Shown one piece after another: positions 32,544 to 45,050 of a stretch of DNA of 64,000 bases. The notes beneath the pieces are model-generated. The model did no database searches. It saw only the letters and a list, made by a program, of their open reading frames with translations, and was not told the origin of the DNA. Within the stretch, counting starts at the first letter, position 1. The number at the start of each line of letters is the position of its first letter. A program made the position numbers and the translations under genes. Source of the stretch: Paracamarosporium sp. OC-R06-R3 (lineage: Eukaryota; Ascomycota; Dothideomycetes; Pleosporales; Didymosphaeriaceae); contig JACVRA010000192.1 in NCBI GenBank assembly GCA_019828545.1, forward strand, positions 434,001-498,000, in the 5' to 3' direction.

Positions 32544-34308
32544 ATGGCACCCAACCCAGACTCGTACATCTACAATTTAGGCTCATTTCATCGCAAGGTC
32601 AGCACTGCGAGTCCAGCTGCACAGACATGGTTCGACCGAGGGCTGGTCTGGAGCTACGGGTTCCATCATGAAGAGTCAGCTAGATGTGAGATCTATACGG
32701 GTATTGGGGATCGCTGACTGAGAAGAGCTAGGCTTCGAGTACGCTATAGAGGAAGATCATAATTTCGGAATGGCTTACTGGGGTGTGAGTTAATGGCGTG
32801 TCTTCATGAGATTAAAATGCTGATCTACACAGCGCGCCTTCGCCCTAGGACCAAACTACAACAAGCCTTGGGAGCTGTTCGATCCGGAAGAGCTAAAGGC
32901 GAGCATTGAGCAGATCAATATTGCGAATGCGAGAGCAAAGGAGTACTCAGAGGGCTCGACCGAACTGGAAAAGGCTCTTATAGATGCCATTCAATTTCGC
33001 GTACCGAAGAGTTTGGACGACATACATTTCCGAGCTTGTAACGAAGCATATGCGGAAGCCATGGCTTCTGTGTATCAGAAGTTCCCGGATGACCTCGACG
33101 TCGCAGCTCTATATGCCGACGCACTAATGAATCTATGTGCCTGGGAACTTTGGGATCTGACGACCGGTGAGCCTAGACCTGGCGCTCGAACCTTGGAGGC
33201 CAAGGCAGTTCTCGAAAGCGCATTAGCCCAGGAAGGCGTGTACAAGCATCCTGGTGTCCTGCATATGTTTATCCATCTTATGGAAATGTCAAAGACACCA
33301 GAAGCTGCATTGATCGCTGCAGATCACTTACGCAACCTCTGCCCTGAGGCAGGTCATTTAGTTCACATGCCTAGCCATATCGATGTTCTAGTAGGGGATT
33401 ATCGGCGTGCCGTCGCTTCTAATGCAGAGGCATGTGTCGCCGACGAAAAATTCTTTTCCGAACAAGGAGGCAACGATTTCTATACAATCTACCGGGTACA
33501 TGACTATCACTTTCTTGCGTACGCCGCCCTTTTCGCGGGACAATACAAAGTTGCCATCGACGCGGTGACAAGGTTAGAGCTCTCACTAACCCCAGGACTT
33601 GTGGCGAAGCTTGCGGATTTCCTGGAAATGTTCGCAGGCATCCGTGTCGAAGTGCTTGTTCGTTTTGGGCAATGGGACGATCTTATTGCCCTTCAAGTGC
33701 CGAGAGAGCAAGACCAAGCATTATACGCGGTGACGACGGCGATGATCCACTACGGCAAGGGCGTGGCATATGCTGCGACAGGCGACATCAAGAATGCCTC
33801 GGCGGAGCGTGACTTGCTTTATGCTGCTGTCGACAAGATCCCAGCCTCCCGCATATCAGTGACACCAGTCAACAAAAGCATTGAAGTCATGCAGGTTGCC
33901 AAAGCAATGCTTGATGGTGAGCTGGAATATCGCAAAGGCAACTACGATGTTGCGTTCAAGCATCTTGAGACGGCGATTGAGCGTGAAGATGCACTCAACT
34001 ACGCAGAGCCGTGGCCATGGATGATGCCATGCCGGCATGCGTACGCTGCTTTGTTGCTAGAGCAAGGGCGTATCGAGGATGCAGCCAAAGCATATGCAGC
34101 AGACCTTGGGTTGGACGACAGCGTTATTAGGGCTCGACAACATCCAAATAACGTGTGGGCACTGCACGGGTATTTCGAGTGTCTGAGCAAGTTGGGTAGG
34201 ATTGAGGAAGCAAAGATGATAGGGCAGCAATTGAAGGTTGCGCGAGCGGTTGCTGATGTAGATGTGACATCTAGTTGTTACTGTCGAACGTCTTGCTGCG
34301 GAGCCTGA
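32544..34308 (+). CDS. TPR-repeat protein of unknown function
   Basis: Three exons, 32544..32685, 32732..32784, 32833..34308, give 556 aa. Exon 2 is only 53 nt; the joins give ESARCFEYAIEEDHNFGMAY and WGRAFALGPNYNKPW, a well-conserved N-terminal motif. The rest is helical with TPR-like units, for example DVAALYADALMNLCAWELWD, HPGVLHMFIHLMEMSKTPEA, HMPSHIDVLVGDYRRAVASN and RIEDAAKAYAADLGLDDS. Such proteins occur in both bacteria and fungi, often annotated only as TPR domain protein, so an old horizontal origin is possible but not shown here. The extreme C-terminus is Cys-rich (SSCYCRTSCCGA), unusual for this group. No catalytic motif was seen; a scaffold role is the default inference. Confidence 0.85.
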
Positions 34309-35334
34309 CGGCGGGTCGATGCAGGCACCGCAGATGATGACTGCAACCAGGTTAGCGGATGATCAAACTACTGTGGCAGAGAAGGTGACAGAGGTTCAAG
34401 TGCCGATAGACCCTACAGGTGGGCACGCAAACCTTATTGTGATTAAAAACCGCACTAGAGCTCGTTGCAGCTGCCATTCCGACACCAACAGGGCTACATA
34501 CGAATATTTTCCGGTGGAGTCGCCGTCTCTAAACCGATGAGGTTATGATCATGCCTCGGGACTGTTTGCTCCACATTTTTTGACAAGCGCTCGTGAATCG
34601 CGGCCATCGCGAACCCCTGTTCTGGTAGCGAAGAATTTCATCGCCGTTACCTGTCTTGGATTAGCGCTGCGTCTCACTATCAACTGTGTCGCTTGCCACA
34701 TGGCCTGGGTGCAAGCCCACGGCCGCCGCTGGGTTGCTTGCGGTTCCTCCCGTTTTGAGTACTTGCCTGGGGTTGGGGGCTCCAGTTTAGGCGACATGCC
34801 TCATACTCTGCCGAGCTTGCCCGTACCACGGGTCGCAGCGGGAACGAGGAACGACAAGCCCTTCTATAGAAGAGCGCGAACATGACAGTTCGGAATTGAC
34901 GGCTCCAGAGATTGTTCCACGCTTCATGCCGACGCTAAGGTTGACACGGAGCTAAGTTGGTTCAAGACATTTCCACGTCTGTCTGATGCGTCCTTCATGC
35001 CTTTTTGGAAAGTCAGGAGAGCACCGACGTTTTGGGTAGATCTTTGGGATCGCCCTAAGGGCACACCATCGGAGGGGCCTCCGACTCGCTCTCAACGGCA
35101 TCGCTTCTCCTTGCGGACTCCTCCGTGTGGTCCTGGGCCCAGCCTATACCAGATGCCGGCCCGTGGTACGCAGAGTTGTGGGCGAAAACCTCGTGGCGAG
35201 GGGTATGTGCGGGAAGCCCAACGCACTCTTTTGACACTTGAGGGGACTACTTCTCCAGTCTTGCGGCTCCTTTCGATTCTTCGGTCTTTCTTTCATAACA
35301 TATTGGTCCGGTTCGGGGGGGAACAGCGTCCAGA
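34309..35334. other. Intergenic region
   Basis: About 1 kb without a convincing gene. Open frames at 34319-34540 and 34997-35377 have no domain and no splice partner. It includes the promoter of the PTH11-like gene. Confidence 0.5.
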
Positions 35335-36827
35335 ATGGGTACCATCGCTAATCGAGGCCCAGAGTTGGTGGCAGTAAGGACCCTCTTTTGTTGGAGCGTG
35401 AAGCAAAGCAAACCAAAGACATTCTGATCGAAAGCGCAGGTTTGCTCCACATTCATTTTCCTAGCAATTGCTTCGGTGCTACTACGAATCTATGTTCGAC
35501 TCCGTCTCGTTAGAGCCTTTGGGTGGGATGATGCTTGGATGGTTGCAGCCTTGGCCTTCCAGCTCATGTTCACAATATCAGCCATCAAAGGTGTACATTG
35601 GGGAACTGGACGACACATGTCCGATCTCAATCCAGAGCAAATCACGAACGCTCTAAAAGTATGTCCCCTACGTATTTCTGAAGTAGAGAGCTCGATTGAC
35701 CGACGCGTTCATCCAGTATTGGTACCTTTGCTATCCTGCGTATTGCCTGTGCATGATAGCAGCAAAAATCTCCGTTGGCCTTTTCCTCCTCCGCGTCACT
35801 GTCCAGCCTCTATATCGTCGTATAATCTATGTCGTCATGGGCGCGACAGTACTTACAGGACTTGTCTTCTTTTTCATAAGCGTACTACAGTGCAGCCCGG
35901 TCAACTATTTTTGGGAAAAATTCACCGCTACTGGAACCTGCGTGAACATTGACGTTATTATCGGCATCGCCTTCGCGTATAGTGGCATCGCCTCGGTTTG
36001 CGACTTCACTTTCGGGCTACTCCCAATTTTCTTAGTCTGGAACTTGAACATGGCAAAGAATCAAAAGCTCATGTTGATTCCCATTCTGAGTATGGCTTGT
36101 GTGTAAGTAGACGACCCCCCAGGCTATTAAAGCATAAATGCTAACGATGATGCTGTACAGTGCCAGTGTCGCAGTTACCGTTCGAATGTCATTTTTAATG
36201 AAATTCAAGAGCGCCGATTTCCTATGGGATACTCTCGACGTGGTGCGTAATGCCCTATACACGGTGGTTTTGCCTCATACAAGCAACAAAATATTTCTTT
36301 GTTGGCGGAGGCATGCTCTAGATGTTAGCTTCTAGTTATTCTGACCTGTACTGACTGCGCTCCAGGCTATATGGTCCGATATTGAGCAAGGCTTGGCCAT
36401 TACAGCTGGCAGTCTGGCTACCCTCCGTCCTCTGTACCGTGACATCACAAAGCGCTTAGGGTGGTCCGATGGCGGCACCAACACCTTTCCCTCAGGCGAA
36501 CGAAAGCCTTCCCACGGGTGGTACCGGACACCTTCAAGTGACCGGCGGAAGAGAAGCGGGCCTTTCAGTCTCATGTCAATAACGAGGGCTGGCGATGGGG
36601 AGACGAGGAAGAGCGATTCAAGTAATGAGGAATTAGCTGGCAGAGTGGACAGGCCAACGCCTATTAAGCTGAGGAATGATCTCGTAGACTCCAATGAGCA
36701 GACCAAAGGGTTCAATTCGTGGAGGATTCAAGTCGGAGAGCGAAGCGATGAGGATTTACCGACCGCGCACGGAATCACAAGACAGACAGATGTCTTTCTG
36801 GAAAGCAGCAACCATCGCAAGATGTAA
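35335..36827 (+). CDS. PTH11-like integral membrane protein (fungal rhodopsin-fold domain)
   Basis: Five exons, 35335..35373, 35440..35658, 35717..36102, 36161..36242, 36366..36827, give 395 aa. Exon 1 is 13 codons (MGTIANRGPELVA) and joins to VCSTFIFLAIASVLLRIYVR, the first helix. The family motif RLVRAFGWDDAWMV follows helix 1. Further helices are AALAFQLMFTISAI, YWYLCYPAYCLCMIAAKISV, YVVMGATVLTGLVFFFISVL, DVIIGIAFAYSGIASVCDFT and MLIPILSMACVASVAVTVRM. Conserved Cys (LQCSPVNYFW, GTCVN) and the ending AIWSDIEQGLAITAGSLATL are typical. The tail of about 130 residues is cytosolic and Ser-rich. These proteins resemble G-protein-coupled receptors of the Magnaporthe PTH11 class, but this one has no CFEM domain. 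The ligand is unknown. Confidence 0.87.
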
Positions 36828-38059
36828 TGCATGGGAACAGCAACAATAATATTATTATTTCCTTTCAAAAACAGCAAGGTATATAAGTGCATAATGAGTG
36901 ATAAATTATGGGAAATACTTGTAAAAGGAATCTTCCCTTCTACCGTAATTAATGACTTACTCTTTGGTATACTATATAATTCAATCACAGTTCAATACTT
37001 TCGTAACCAGAATTGTATGCTCCGGTAGAAGTCCCGTATCGTGTTACACGTCTGGTTGAAGATGGCTGAACGATTTAGAACAAATGAAGTAACCTAAGCG
37101 GGGCGAACAAGTGTTGTCGATTCACCCCTTGAGACCTGTTCCGGTCATCCTAACGGATCCACACCACACACTATCGAGGGTTTTTGTCCCACTTCAACGT
37201 TTCAATTAAACCCGCATAAGAGCTAATGCAGCTTTGTGGTGAGTCTCCGCCTTGATTAGAGTAACCCAATCATCAATTAAGAGATGGTGAGGACCAGAGG
37301 CTTTGGAAGTCGCTGCTCGAAGACCGACCTCTTCAGTATACCAGGTCACTAGCACGTTGGGAATAGTTAGGAACACTCTCCCATGACAGTTCTAGTTTAC
37401 GTTGATGAGTCTGCCACGGGCTCTAATGCCATGATGAGAGGTTGGTATAGTCTCAGCTTATGTTTCATGTTTGTGTGAAAGATTTGTAGTTGTATCGCGT
37501 GTAATTGATGGGGAAATGTGTACAAGGGCTGATGTTACCCCCTATAGATGTAGATTGTTGTATTGCAGCGGGACATAACATGCGATGAGAATGGGTCAGG
37601 TAAGATGACAAGATGGTAGAATATACTCCGTAAGCTTGTTCACTCAGTATGACATGTACATCTTTTGCCCAAGGACCCATTACTCTTCCGCTCATCTCTC
37701 GCACAATTGCAAAGGTTTCCGACTGGGCCCTTCAAAGTAAGTGGTACGTCTCCTTATGTGGTGTAAGGACGCAATGTGGACCCAGAAATCATAGAAGGCC
37801 GCCAAAGACAAGATTTGTACTCTACTAATTGCCCAGAAACGTAGGACTAGGACTCCACTTAGTGCTAACTCGGCAGAACCAGGCGCCCGCGGCGTGTGTT
37901 CAACACTCAATTAAGTATGAGTCTCATTCGAAATACCGCCGAACCAAGCTGATTATCCTAACAACCCTCTACCTACTAGGAGTGCTTTAGGATGACCACC
38001 TTTGCGTCAAATTTCAGTCAGGTCACAGCACCGATGTCCTGACCGCGGCAAGTAATATA
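36828..38059. other. Intergenic region, AT-rich at the left
   Basis: About 36840-37020 is clearly AT-rich with ATT repeats. The rest is ordinary non-coding sequence between convergent genes. No transposon ends or RNA gene identified. Confidence 0.5.
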
Positions 38060-39529
38060 TTAACGCGGGGCGGATTGATACTTGGCTCGAAGCATCGCCT
38101 CGACCTGAACATCGTGTACTTTCTCTATCAACGATACATCCTTCTCCCTATCGGGAAACGTCCCTTCCTGTGCGCCCATTGTCCCGTTTGTAGGTTTAGA
38201 TTGCTGAGCACCTTCTTCCGGCTCTATAGAATTTTGAGTGATTTTCGATTGTTCACTGTGCACCTGCTGCTCGGTTTTCGGGGTATTTTGTCCGCTTCCA
38301 GGGTCATTCACTTCGTTCTTGGTTTGTATGCTCTCATTCTTGAAGACCTGCCCCGTTGGAAGAAGATCACCATGGTATGGCTTTTTGACATTTGTGATAG
38401 CGTTGTTGTCGATTTTCCATATACCGCCTTCAGGATCGACAGTAAATGAGTCTTTGTCAGCAACAGATAATTTTTTGAAAAGTGGATCGTTGCCTTGTTT
38501 CCGGAAGAAGACTGTTTGCCACTGCTCTCCGCGAGCATCTTCATCTCGACGCATCTGTCGTTGGCCCTCCTCAACGTTAGATTTAGCGTCAGTTGTTCCC
38601 TTCATATCACCCCTCCCAAGTGCATCAATCACGCCGCCCCAAGCTCTTCTTGATTCCCAGGGATCTTGCTCGGAGCGGTCTGCTACTGTGATTGATAGCG
38701 ACTCTTGGGAATTAACATCGAATTGTTCGATTTCTTTGCCAGATCTCGCATCGTATATGCTGAATCTACCGTTCCAGGATCCTTTAGCAGTGTACAGTTC
38801 GTCTTTCGGTGCGTTGGTCCTGTAGATCCTCGCTTCAAAGCCGTTCTTGCTGCCCCCACCAAGTCCTAAGAGGCTCTTTCCCTCAAATTTGATCTCCGAC
38901 GCTATACCACTAGACGAGATGATGCTGTAGTTCGAGACCAATTCTGGATATGGCGTCCCGCTTAGAATGCCTTTGACCTTTACATTGGGTACCGGGATCA
39001 AGTAGTCCTCCTCATACTCATCGATATGCAGAATCGCATATCCTTTTTGCTTGATGCTCACACTACCGGAAAATGTAATCTCCTGCTGAGTAAAACCTTC
39101 TGCTCTAATACCGTATTTGTCGTTCCACAAATAGCACGCGGTCACCGGAGGGTGGTGGCTCACTTGCTCGGAGACTAGTCTAGTCTCGCTAGATTCGTCA
39201 TTCCAACTACCCAAGAACAATTCTCCAAGAAAAGCGTTCAAGGGTTTTTTTACCCCGTCTTCCTCCCTTCGGCCTGCATATTGCTGGTTCTTTAGCGAGC
39301 CGAGAAACCATTTCAGGACGAGCACCGCTCTTTTCTCCGCATCTTTTTCCAATGCTGGCGCAATGAATAATGACGGGTGATCAGCCCAATATTGCGGTAA
39401 TTCGACAGTTGAGAACTCGCCCAAAACAAAGGGAGGCGCTGTGATGTTGCTGAGGTCGCCTTGTATTGTCGCTATAGAAGCCAAAAATTCCTTCAATGTG
39501 GACCGGTTCGATGCAATAGAGTTCGACAT
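38060..39529 (-). CDS. Oxysterol-binding protein-related protein, Kes1/Osh4 type
   Basis: A single exon of 489 aa. The ORD begins near residue 25 and shows LPQYWADHPSLFIAPALEKD, VLKWFLGSLKNQQY, KKPLNAFLGELFLGSW and the family signature EQVSHHPPVTACYLWNDKYG (the His pair binds phosphoinositide phosphate), then GSVSIKQKGYAILHI and a conserved GSWNGRFSIYD. As in Kes1/Osh4 there are no PH, ankyrin or FFAT regions. Such proteins exchange sterol and PI4P between ER and Golgi or plasma membrane. After the ORD, about 110 residues form a Gln/Asn/Glu-rich tail ending VQVEAMLRAKYQSAPR, longer than in yeast Kes1. The lack of an intron in a 1.5-kb gene is unusual among its neighbours. Confidence 0.92.
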   Translation of the reverse strand: MSNSIASNRSTLKEFLASIATIQGDLSNITAPPFVLGEFSTVELPQYWADHPSLFIAPALEKDAEKRAVLVLKWFLGSLKNQQYAGRREEDGVKKPLNAFLGELFLGSWNDESSETRLVSEQVSHHPPVTACYLWNDKYGIRAEGFTQQEITFSGSVSIKQKGYAILHIDEYEEDYLIPVPNVKVKGILSGTPYPELVSNYSIISSSGIASEIKFEGKSLLGLGGGSKNGFEARIYRTNAPKDELYTAKGSWNGRFSIYDARSGKEIEQFDVNSQESLSITVADRSEQDPWESRRAWGGVIDALGRGDMKGTTDAKSNVEEGQRQMRRDEDARGEQWQTVFFRKQGNDPLFKKLSVADKDSFTVDPEGGIWKIDNNAITNVKKPYHGDLLPTGQVFKNESIQTKNEVNDPGSGQNTPKTEQQVHSEQSKITQNSIEPEEGAQQSKPTNGTMGAQEGTFPDREKDVSLIEKVHDVQVEAMLRAKYQSAPR

Positions 39530-40975
39530 GTTTGGATTTTCAATCCTAAAAAGCTATGCTTAGAAGTAGTAAAACGTGGGAGAATCTAGATCAGGACTTT
39601 ATTGAGCTTGCCAAGCGAGCGCTAAAGTCATGACGTCGGTGGGTTCCTCACGCAAGACGTAGTGTCCCCCCAAACTATAGCACGCAAATTCATGGATACT
39701 GTAGGTGTAGTTTTATGGATTTCAGCTTGTGGCGGGTGCGGGGTACAAAAGCTGTGAAATACATCCGGCGATGTCACGTATGATGACGAGTCCCGCCAGT
39801 CTTATCGAAGATCACATTCAGTACGACTGACACTTCAGTACAAACTAAATTAAGCGAAGGGTTTATCTTCCAAGAGCAATGCGTATGAAGATGTACACCA
39901 CGATATCAAACTTTTCCTCACTGCGGAAGACATCATTTTCCGTGATCTACTCACACTGTCTCTCTATATGTAGCATCACGCATACATCATGATGCTGGAA
40001 AGCAGAAAGACATCAACCCTCCGACATCAACCCTCCAAGACGGACATATGTAGGTGGGTTTCTTCGTAGAGCAGTTGATGGACCGGCATACCAAATGGCC
40101 TCAAAGGTAAAAGGGCATTCAAGGGTGTCTTGGGTACTGCTCAACGGCAAGAATGATGATGAGCGTCGTCCATAGTCGTTCACCAGACACCTCTGATATT
40201 ATGGAACAAACAGAGACTGAAATCAAACAGTCGTAGAACTCGTCCGACTTTGGTTTACGATCAGCGAAATTTATATCAAGAAGCAAGGGTATAAATCCAC
40301 TAACAATCAACACCGAATGAACTCAACAACGCAAGGAAATACAATGCATTTTCCGACCAAGTTCTTCATCTGTAGGCATCACATCCTGTTAAGGACCGTG
40401 GACAACTTGATACGGAAACCCCTTTTCGAGCGCCACAGGCTACGTACCATTACTTGATTGGATCGTATTAACTGGTGGAACATCCTGTTAGAAAGTAGCA
40501 TTTTCGTTGTCGTTGATATGCTTTTGATTTCATAAGATTCCACCTTGAATATCGAACATGAAGTAGCCCAGACAATGGCTACATCCATTGGTTGTGTGCT
40601 ATCCTAAGCGTGCGCTGTGAAAGCATTATTACCGGAACGTCTTCTACGTCTCGCGAGACGTTACCAAATTCAGATGAATCCATCCGAGAGTGCAGGCACA
40701 GAAGGTATGCGGCATCTAAATGGATTTCGAGGGTCAGCTCGGTAAGGCGGGTGTCGATCTGGGGCTGTGTCGGGCCGAGCGCCTCAGGCCACCCACCAAA
40801 ATGATGTCACGCAAGGCTGAGGATACGAACAGCGTAGAGTTATAAGTCAAAGTCTCTGTCACAACGGGTCGACTTATAGATAAACAAAATCAGCTGTCCC
40901 CCGGCTGCAACAATTCCATCTCAGCACCATTCAAAGACTACAGTTAGCTCGCCAAAAACCGCAAAAGCCTACAAG
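39530..40975. other. Intergenic region
   Basis: Divergent promoter region for the oxysterol-binding protein and the small lysine-rich gene. Short frames (40119-40313, 40592-40804) show no domain. Two near-identical 15-bp pieces (CATCAACCCTCC-type) lie next to each other at about 40012-40038. No RNA gene seen. Confidence 0.45.
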
Positions 40976-41302
40976 ATGTGTGACTACGCTATACAAACTG
41001 CCTGGGACTTCAAAGGCACAACAGCAAAAAAGCATGAAGAAGTCATAGAAGCACGCAGAAAGCGATTGCAGGAGAATCCCGGGCTGGCCCAAAAGGAGAT
41101 CGAGGAGTACAGTCGATGGTATAGGGAAGAGCGAGTGCCAACGTGGCAGGAGCGTTTGGTCAACAAGATGAAGGGGAGTAAGAACAAGCAGAAGGAAGAA
41201 GGCCGGAATCAAGACGAAGAGACAAGAGCTGCAGAAAGGAAAGAAAGCAGCACTCAGTATGCACAGCACGCAAGGCGGCTCTCAGGATCCACGCTAGGCT
41301 AG
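40976..41302 (+). CDS. Small lysine/glutamate-rich hypothetical protein
   Basis: A single-exon frame of 108 aa starts MCDYAIQTAWDFKGTTAKKH and continues with a charged helical stretch EEVIEARRKRLQENPGLAQ and EIEEYSRWYREERVPTWQER, ending in a polar Lys/Glu tail. The composition (regular charge pattern, few rare residues) supports real coding, but I recognise no family. No signal peptide or membrane segment is present. It could also be the last exon of a longer gene, though no upstream partner exon was found. Confidence 0.5.
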   Translation: MCDYAIQTAWDFKGTTAKKHEEVIEARRKRLQENPGLAQKEIEEYSRWYREERVPTWQERLVNKMKGSKNKQKEEGRNQDEETRAAERKESSTQYAQHARRLSGSTLG

Positions 41303-41788
41303 CAATTACGACATAGTAATACCAACTTCTACGTCAAAGATTAGACTGATTGAGAATGCTGTTATTCACGTCTCCATGATCCGAACAGATGCAAGGTACC
41401 AGCTGTCTCACATGGTCGTAGCTTGGCGGGCTGCTAAACTTACCAATCGTGCTGTAGACTCTTGGCGAGCGTGGTTTTAAGCTAGTCTTCCCCACTGATA
41501 ACAGTTCGTTATCATCACAACCACGCGCTTAGTCTTGCCTAACCCATGGTCGTGATCATGGCAGTTGGTCATTGGCATTGTCTCCCGTCGCGGCGAGCGC
41601 GCGGGCCTGCCGCCGCCGGGCATGTGTGATGCTGCTGAGGAAGAGATAACGACGCCGTCCATTGCAGTTCCGCTAGTCTCCGACGAGCACAATGCTCGAG
41701 TGAAAGGTATAAGAAGAGACATCTAAGCCCATGGGTAGACGTTACGGTTCGCTATCGGCTTCTCAGTAGCTTGTTCTTTCTGGCCAAT
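41303..41788. other. Intergenic region
   Basis: Promoter region of the asparaginase gene. No further feature recognised. Confidence 0.45.
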
Positions 41789-42958
41789 ATGAGGTGTTCT
41801 ATCGCTCGGATGCTACCAGCCTTCGCGGCGCTTGCTTTGGCTTCGCCCATCGCTCATCCAGCCTCGGAGTCGCATCGTCTCTTCGTCCGACAAGACATCC
41901 AGTCACCAATCAATGCTTCTCTACCCAATGTTACCATTTTTGCAACAGGCGGTACCATTGCATCGCAAGGCGCCAACAACCTTCAGACGGTCGGCTACCA
42001 GGTCGGCCTCGGCGTCCAGCAGCTCGTCGATGCCGTTCCGGAAATCCTGAACATCTCCAACGTAGCTGGCTACCAGATCAGTAACGTCGATTCTGGCAGT
42101 GTCAACCAGACCATACTGCTGAAGTTGGCCCATCAAATCAACAAAGAATTGGCCAAGGACGATGTCAGCGGAGTCGTCGTCACCCATGGAACAGATACCC
42201 TTGAAGAGACAGCCTTCTTCTTGCAACTTGCCGTCAACTCGAGCAAGCCGGTTGTTGTTGTAGGTGCAATGAGGCCTGCGACTGCACTGAGTGCAGATGG
42301 ACCGTTGAATTTGCTGCAAGCCGTTACATTGGCTGTCAGCGAGAACGCAAAGGACCGTGGAACCATGATCACGCTGAATGAGTAGGTCCCGCCTGGCTAC
42401 CACATTTACACATTACCCGGACTAACAAAACCCAGTCGAATAGGATCTGCCTTCTACACGACAAAGAACAACGCAAATTCTGTCGATACCTTCTTCAGCA
42501 CTGAAGCCGGGCAGCTTGGATTTTTCATCAACCAAGTTCCCTACTTTTACTTCGCACCATCCGTACCTGTTGGTCTGACCCACTTCGACCTTACCAACAC
42601 GACATCCCTTGCGCAAGTCGACATCTTGTACGTGCACCAAGACGTAGATCCCGCTCTATTCAATGCTTCCTATGCAGCCGGCGCCGAGGGTATCGTATTT
42701 GCAGGTGTAGGTGCAGGTGGCATCTCCGCAACGGCTAGTGAAGCTGCCGAGAGTCTGTTCAACGCCACTGGAATCCCAATCGTGGCGAGTCGAAGGACCG
42801 TGGACGGTTTTGTGCCGAGCCAAGATGAAGGTTTTGCAATCGCTGCGGGCTTCTACAACCCTCAGAAAGCGCGAGTGTTGCTCCAGCTTGCGCTCACGAT
42901 GGGTTATGATTATGACGGGATCAAGGATCTTTTCGCGCAAAATTATCCCAAACCTTGA
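41789..42958 (+). CDS. Secreted type II L-asparaginase
   Basis: Two exons, 41789..42381 and 42436..42958, with a 54-bp phase-2 intron, give 371 aa. The first in-frame ATG begins a signal peptide (MLPAFAALALASPIAHPAS) followed by a short pro-segment. Active-site motif 1 is FATGGTIASQG (Thr56 the expected nucleophile); motif 2 is THGTDTLEETAFFLQLAVNS with the Thr135-Asp136 pair. Also conserved are VVVVGAMRPATALSADGPLN and the C-terminal domain GIPIVASRRTVDG. Several NxS/NxT sites fit secretion. It hydrolyses asparagine to aspartate and ammonia in the periplasm or medium for nitrogen supply. The intron splits the Asp codon of TLNDRIGSAFYTTK. Confidence 0.95.
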
Positions 42959-43516
42959 GGCCTCGTTGTTCGGGTTTTAAAATGAGAATTTAATAAATGT
43001 TCCGATGAATGCACGCTCTCCTGATATAATGACTGTGTATCGATGGCCAGAATGATGTTGGTCGTAGACGTTTCAAAACGATGCGCAGCGGCGAACCCCA
43101 CTGATCCCTTCATCTCCTATCCCCGCTAGCGCATAACACGTTCTCAATTAGACTAACACACAGCAAAGGCCACACTCAGACTGGTGGTGCACAATCACCG
43201 TTATTGATGCACGAATAGCCATATCATCTCCAACGAGACGCACGTGGCTTTTCGAGAGGCCATTCAAGAGAGTGCATCTAGGAACGTCCCAGCAACGGAC
43301 ACAGAGGCGCATGTTGTACAGTAACAAGACAACGCATATTGAAACATCCCTCATGATCTAAAGCAAGAGCCAGTGTTTCGAAACCTCCGCGCCAATCACT
43401 TCGCGTCAACCTACGCTTTATTGGCTTTCCTCCGCGCTGATTCGCGGATTATATGCAATGTTAAATGTACTACTCGCCGTTGCATCGAAACGTCGATATG
43501 AGTCTTTACTTCGTCT

Positions 43517-43522
43517 GGCTAG
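43517..43522 (+). promoter_or_regulatory. GGCTAR element, possible XlnR/Xyr1 site
   Basis: GGCTAG matches the XlnR consensus GGCTAR, 220 bp upstream of the xylanase ATG. A six-base motif occurs often by chance, so only its position favours function. Confidence 0.3.
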
Positions 43523-43640
43523 GCACTCCCAGAACGTACACTTCACCGAGTAGTTCATTGATGCTTGGCACACATGTCACGTACACCCTGCAATGTACTT
43601 GCAGACAAGCAGCTCTCCTTTCCGAGAACAAGTATTTATC

Positions 43641-43647
43641 ATAAAAG
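43641..43647 (+). promoter_or_regulatory. TATA-like element of the xylanase gene
   Basis: ATAAAAG, 95 bp upstream of the ATG, a usual TATA distance for secreted-enzyme genes. Confidence 0.4.
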
Positions 43648-43650
43648 CAT

Positions 43651-43656
43651 TTAGCC
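43651..43656 (-). promoter_or_regulatory. GGCTAA element, possible XlnR/Xyr1 site
   Basis: TTAGCC on the plus strand is GGCTAA on the minus strand, 86 bp upstream of the xylanase ATG and next to the TATA-like element. Confidence 0.3.
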
Positions 43657-43726
43657 CTTCTTCAAGATTGCCTCACCCATCGTCATTCATTTACTCTCTA
43701 TCATTCACCAAATTTCGATAGGATAA

Positions 43727-44469
<743 letters not shown>

Positions 44470-45050
44470 GCACGTAGAGGGTTTGTAGCAGGTTGTGAGC
44501 GGAGTAACCCGCGCTAGATTTCCTTCAAGCTGTAAATATTTTAGCAATGTATGCTCAGGTTATGATCCAGTCTGGATCCATACGCTCACATTGTAGCGGT
44601 CAAAAAGAATGTTTGAATGATCGAGTGACTCGCATATATGTCTCGCATCTGGACCTGTGAACGGTGCAATCGCTGCTAGTGATGCCCATGAACATCCATC
44701 TAGGTCGATTGGACCTCGTCATTGGCTGATAACAAGACACTGTAAAAGGCCTTTTGGTGCCCGTGGGCCCATTCAAAGCTGTCAGCACGACTAGAGCATA
44801 CAATTGAAGGCGCACCTACCGTTCACCACCCTAGTCTTCAACCCTCCACATCCTAGGCTGCACACGCTACATCACATTAGAAAATCCGACAAGCTGAAAA
44901 AGAAATCCCATTGCTAAAACAGTATCGGCGCTGAAGCCGCGCACAGTCCGACTCTATGAGTCTTGCACAAAGGAAACCAGCCGCTCGTCGTCATATGTAC
45001 AATCCGTCTGCAGTTTCTGGCTCCGTGTCCCTAATGGTGGTCGTAGCTCT
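44470..45050. other. Intergenic region between convergent genes
   Basis: 3' flanks of the xylanase and the complex I subunit gene. No further feature. Confidence 0.5.

Noticed and set aside
34319..35377. Plus-strand frames between the TPR and PTH11-like genes
   Set aside because: No recognisable domain, no splice partner and poor coding character.
36841..37030. AT-rich stretch as a transposon relic
   Set aside because: No terminal repeats, target duplications or protein remains are visible, only base composition.
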